Assembly: GCF_002934665.1 (NCBI RefSeq) | Contig: NZ_NIRS01000001.1 | Span: forward strand, 372,001-436,000 | Direction of reading: 5' to 3' | DNA length: 64,000 nucleotides | Origin: Pseudomonas laurylsulfatiphila | GTDB lineage: Bacteria > Pseudomonadota > Gammaproteobacteria > Pseudomonadales > Pseudomonadaceae | Shown: positions 61,924 through 64,000 of the stretch, piece after piece | Layout: every line of letters begins with the position of its first letter | Position numbering within the stretch: position 1 is the stretch's first letter | Made by a program: the position numbers and the translations under genes | The notes under the pieces: generated by a model | The model's database searches: none | Told to the model about the DNA's origin: nothing | Seen by the model: only the letters and a program-made list of their open reading frames with translations

Positions 61924-62583
61924 ATGAAAGCGCTCATCGACGGTTTCCTGAAGTTCCAGAAAGAAGCCTTTCCGCAACGCACCGACCTGTTCAAGCACCT
62001 GGCCACCACCCAGCATCCGGGCACGCTGTTCATCACCTGCTCCGACAGTCGTGTCGTGCCGGAACTGTTGACCCAGCAAGAGCCCGGTGAACTGTTCGTG
62101 ATCCGCAACGCCGGCAACATCGTGCCGTCCTACAGCCCGCATCCGGGTGGCGTATCAGCCACGGTCGAATACGCCGTCGCGGTGCTCGGCGTCACCGACA
62201 TCGTGATCTGCGGCCATTCGGACTGCGGCGCCATGACCGCGGTGGCCAAGTGCACCTGCATGGATCACCTGCCCGCCGTCAGCGGCTGGCTGCAACACGC
62301 CGAGTCGGCGAAAGTGATCAACGAAGCCCGGCCACACGCCAGTGAAGCGGCCAAGGTCAGTTCGATGGTGCGGGAGAACGTCATCGCCCAACTGGCCAAC
62401 ATCCAGACGCACCCGAGCGTGCGACTGGCCCAGGAAAAAGGCCTGTTGAACCTGCATGGCTGGGTGTACGACATCGAGACCGGCTCGATCGACGCGCTGG
62501 ATGCCGACAGTCGCAGCTTTGTGTCGCTGGTCGAGCATCCGGGCACTTGTGCGGTATCGGCCAAGGCGATCAAAGCCGCTTGA
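61924..62583 (+). CDS. cynT: Beta-class carbonic anhydrase CynT
   Basis: A 219-aa beta carbonic anhydrase. Zinc ligands C39, H97 and C100 ([18 protein letters not shown]) with the D41-R43 dyad. Known role in the cyn operon: it rehydrates CO2 so that bicarbonate is not depleted during cyanate breakdown. Gene order here is S then T, with no cynX transporter, whereas E. coli has T-S-X. The start at 61924 has GAGG 8 nt upstream. Confidence 0.93.
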   Translation: MKALIDGFLKFQKEAFPQRTDLFKHLATTQHPGTLFITCSDSRVVPELLTQQEPGELFVIRNAGNIVPSYSPHPGGVSATVEYAVAVLGVTDIVICGHSDCGAMTAVAKCTCMDHLPAVSGWLQHAESAKVINEARPHASEAAKVSSMVRENVIAQLANIQTHPSVRLAQEKGLLNLHGWVYDIETGSIDALDADSRSFVSLVEHPGTCAVSAKAIKAA

Positions 62584-62602
62584 CCGGAACCACCGGTTGT
62601 TG

Positions 62603-62631
62603 AAAAAAGTGACCGCCCTTGCAGCGGTCAC
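62603..62631 (-). terminator. Rho-independent terminator of the ProA-like gene
   Basis: On the minus strand GTGACCGC-TGCAAGG-GCGGTCAC is followed by six T, 14 bp after the stop of the gene at 62645. It lies between two convergent genes. Confidence 0.9.
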
Positions 62632-62644
62632 TGGTTCCGCTGCC

Positions 62645-64000
62645 TCAGCGTTTGACGCCCAGATCGATCTGGGTCATGCGGCTACGAATGGTGAACACGC
62701 CATCACCCGAGAGAATCGCGCTGCGCGCAAACAGGCGCCCGCTCTCCCAGTTCGAAAGGCCCAGTTCCGGCTTGTTCAACGCGTACTGGCCGTCGACCCA
62801 ACGGGTGATGCCATTGCCGACAAAAGGCGCGTTGACCGCGTTGTAGAAACGCTCCTGGGCCTCGGCACTTTCACTGATCAAGGACACGGTGAACTGCGGG
62901 CTGTAGCGATTGAACAAGGCAATGGCACTGTCCAGGTCGTCGACGATTTTCAGGCTGACTTCCGGGGTTTCTTCCCACTCCCATTCGCGGCCCAATTGAT
63001 CTTCCGGCAACGGCTCGGCCTGGGCTTCGGTCTGATAGCCTTCAGCGCGGTACACCTCCACCGTTGCGGTCAACCAGTCTTGCGCCAGGTTCGACTCGCT
63101 GCCTTCAACGATGTGCAGCTTGCAGCCCTGCCCCCGCGCAGTACCGGCCTGCTTGAGTGCATCGAGGAACAGCGGCACCAGTTCAGCGGCGCGGTCGCGG
63201 TGGATCAGGCAGACGTTCAGGGTGTTGCAGACTTTGCGGTCCAGGGAGTTGCGCACCACGGCGGCAAAGCGCTGGGCGTCGGCATCGGCGTTGGCGATCA
63301 GCCAGGCGCCACCGGTGCCGTGCAGGCTGACCGCCGTGCCGGCCTGCTGCGCGATGCTGCCCAACTGGCTGACGGCGCGACCCGAACCACGGGCTACCGC
63401 CAATGACAGGCGCCGGTCAGCGAACATCGCCCAACCGGCGGCGTGGTTGACGCTTTCCACCAGCGACACCGCACCGGCCGGCAAGCCGGCGTCGCTCAGT
63501 GCAGGGTTCAGTGCATGGGTAACGATCGCCTGGGCCGTGCCCAACGCATCGCTGCCGATGCGCAGTACGGCGGTGTTGCCAGTGCGCAACACACCGGCCG
63601 CATCGGCAAACACATTCGGCCGGCCTTCGAAGACGAACGCGACAATGCCCAACGGCGAGACCACTTGCTCGACTTTCCAGCCATCGTGTTCGACGCAGCT
63701 GATCACCTTGCCACGACTGGCCGCTGCATCACGCCACGCGCGCAGGCCGGCGATCATGTCGCGACGCATGCGCTCATCGGCCAGCAACCGGGTGGTCGAG
63801 CGACCGCGCGCCTTGGCCCGTTCAATGTCGGCCAGGTTGGCGGCCTCGATCAAGGTCCAGCATTCCGGGGTTTCCAGGCGCTGGGCAAACAGGTCGAAGA
63901 AGGCGCTGATCGCTTGATCGGACACCGCCGACAGCGCGGTAAACGCCGCCTGGGCGCGCTCGATCGCGACATTGGCCGCTTGCTGGTCCGCCACGGGGAT
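62645..64000 (-). CDS. ProA-like glutamate-5-semialdehyde dehydrogenase homologue (5' end outside window)
   Basis: At least 451 residues, open at the window edge. It has the gamma-glutamyl-phosphate reductase pattern: VVSPLGIVAFVFEGRPNV, GNTAVLRIGSDA, the nucleophile in LDRKVCNTLNVCLI, and a C-terminal FARSAILSGDGVFTIRSRM. Canonical ProA is about 420 residues. The extra length falls partly in an acidic segment (EPLPEDQLGREWEWEETPEV) not seen in the housekeeping enzyme. It is therefore probably a paralogue with a related aldehyde substrate. GTG 63994 is one possible start, but the frame stays open to the edge. Confidence 0.78.
   Translation of the reverse strand: MPVADQQAANVAIERAQAAFTALSAVSDQAISAFFDLFAQRLETPECWTLIEAANLADIERAKARGRSTTRLLADERMRRDMIAGLRAWRDAAASRGKVISCVEHDGWKVEQVVSPLGIVAFVFEGRPNVFADAAGVLRTGNTAVLRIGSDALGTAQAIVTHALNPALSDAGLPAGAVSLVESVNHAAGWAMFADRRLSLAVARGSGRAVSQLGSIAQQAGTAVSLHGTGGAWLIANADADAQRFAAVVRNSLDRKVCNTLNVCLIHRDRAAELVPLFLDALKQAGTARGQGCKLHIVEGSESNLAQDWLTATVEVYRAEGYQTEAQAEPLPEDQLGREWEWEETPEVSLKIVDDLDSAIALFNRYSPQFTVSLISESAEAQERFYNAVNAPFVGNGITRWVDGQYALNKPELGLSNWESGRLFARSAILSGDGVFTIRSRMTQIDLGVKR

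Overview
The window is chromosomal DNA of a Pseudomonas, most likely from the P. fluorescens/P. putida side of the genus. The evidence is a complete bkdR-bkdA1A2B-lpdV operon, an erc/pqq/ped quinoprotein alcohol-oxidation locus laid out as in P. putida and P. aeruginosa, a nosP-nahK pair, a P. fluorescens-type AlkC, and about twenty REP/REPIN palindromes of the GTGGGAGCGAGC...GCTCGCTCCCAC type between genes. G+C is high throughout. No rRNA, tRNA, CRISPR array or prophage was seen.

Layout. 1-3393: tail of an OprD-type porin, uronate dehydrogenase (udh), an SMP-30 lactonase and an aldose-1-epimerase-like protein, which together form a hexuronate oxidation module. 3369-9814 (minus strand): ercS, ercA, pqqE, pqqD, pqqC, pqqB, pqqA. 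9965-11118: an IS110-family element inserted into a REP. 11225-18110 (minus): aldehyde dehydrogenase, a PedH-type quinoprotein alcohol dehydrogenase carrying the Asp-x-Asp lanthanide signature, a zinc metallohydrolase, a SoxYZ-like carrier, the periplasmic binding protein PedG and cytochrome c PedF. 18489-23679 (plus): substrate-binding protein, beta-propeller, ABC ATPase and permease, CxxxCW protein, and the response regulator AgmR/ErbR. 23791-27511 (minus): nahK and nosP. So roughly 24 kb serves periplasmic alcohol oxidation: PQQ is made, PedH oxidises the alcohol, PedF takes the electrons, and the aldehyde dehydrogenase finishes the oxidation.

27786-32709: a porin, then a sulfide-detoxification cassette (TauE/SafE permease, sulfide:quinone oxidoreductase, BigR/SqrR-type repressor, persulfide dioxygenase). 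32805-39768: branched-chain keto acid dehydrogenase operon with its regulator, then ilvE. 39882-48299: ArsR-type regulator with a cytochrome P450, MEKHLA protein, D-cysteine desulfhydrase-like enzyme, FKBP, diguanylate cyclase, and an MFS transporter with a ModA-like binding protein and LysR regulator. 48456-58707: Kef antiporter, AlkC glycosylase, LysR with GMC oxidoreductase and MHS transporter, DUF427, topoisomerase III. 58904-64000: GNAT, a small conserved protein, the cynR-cynS-cynT cyanate locus and an enlarged ProA-like dehydrogenase running off the end.

Three signals stand out. (1) The non-coding leader of the IS110 element reads as a complete bridge RNA. Its target loop matches both halves of the REP that the element actually interrupts, and its donor loop matches both ends of the element. 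(2) A short dyad (about TACY-TT-RGTA) recurs 66-107 bp upstream of most transcription units of the alcohol-oxidation locus, suggesting one response-regulator regulon. (3) The locus has the lanthanide-type dehydrogenase but no PedE and no PedS2/PedR2 where P. putida keeps them.
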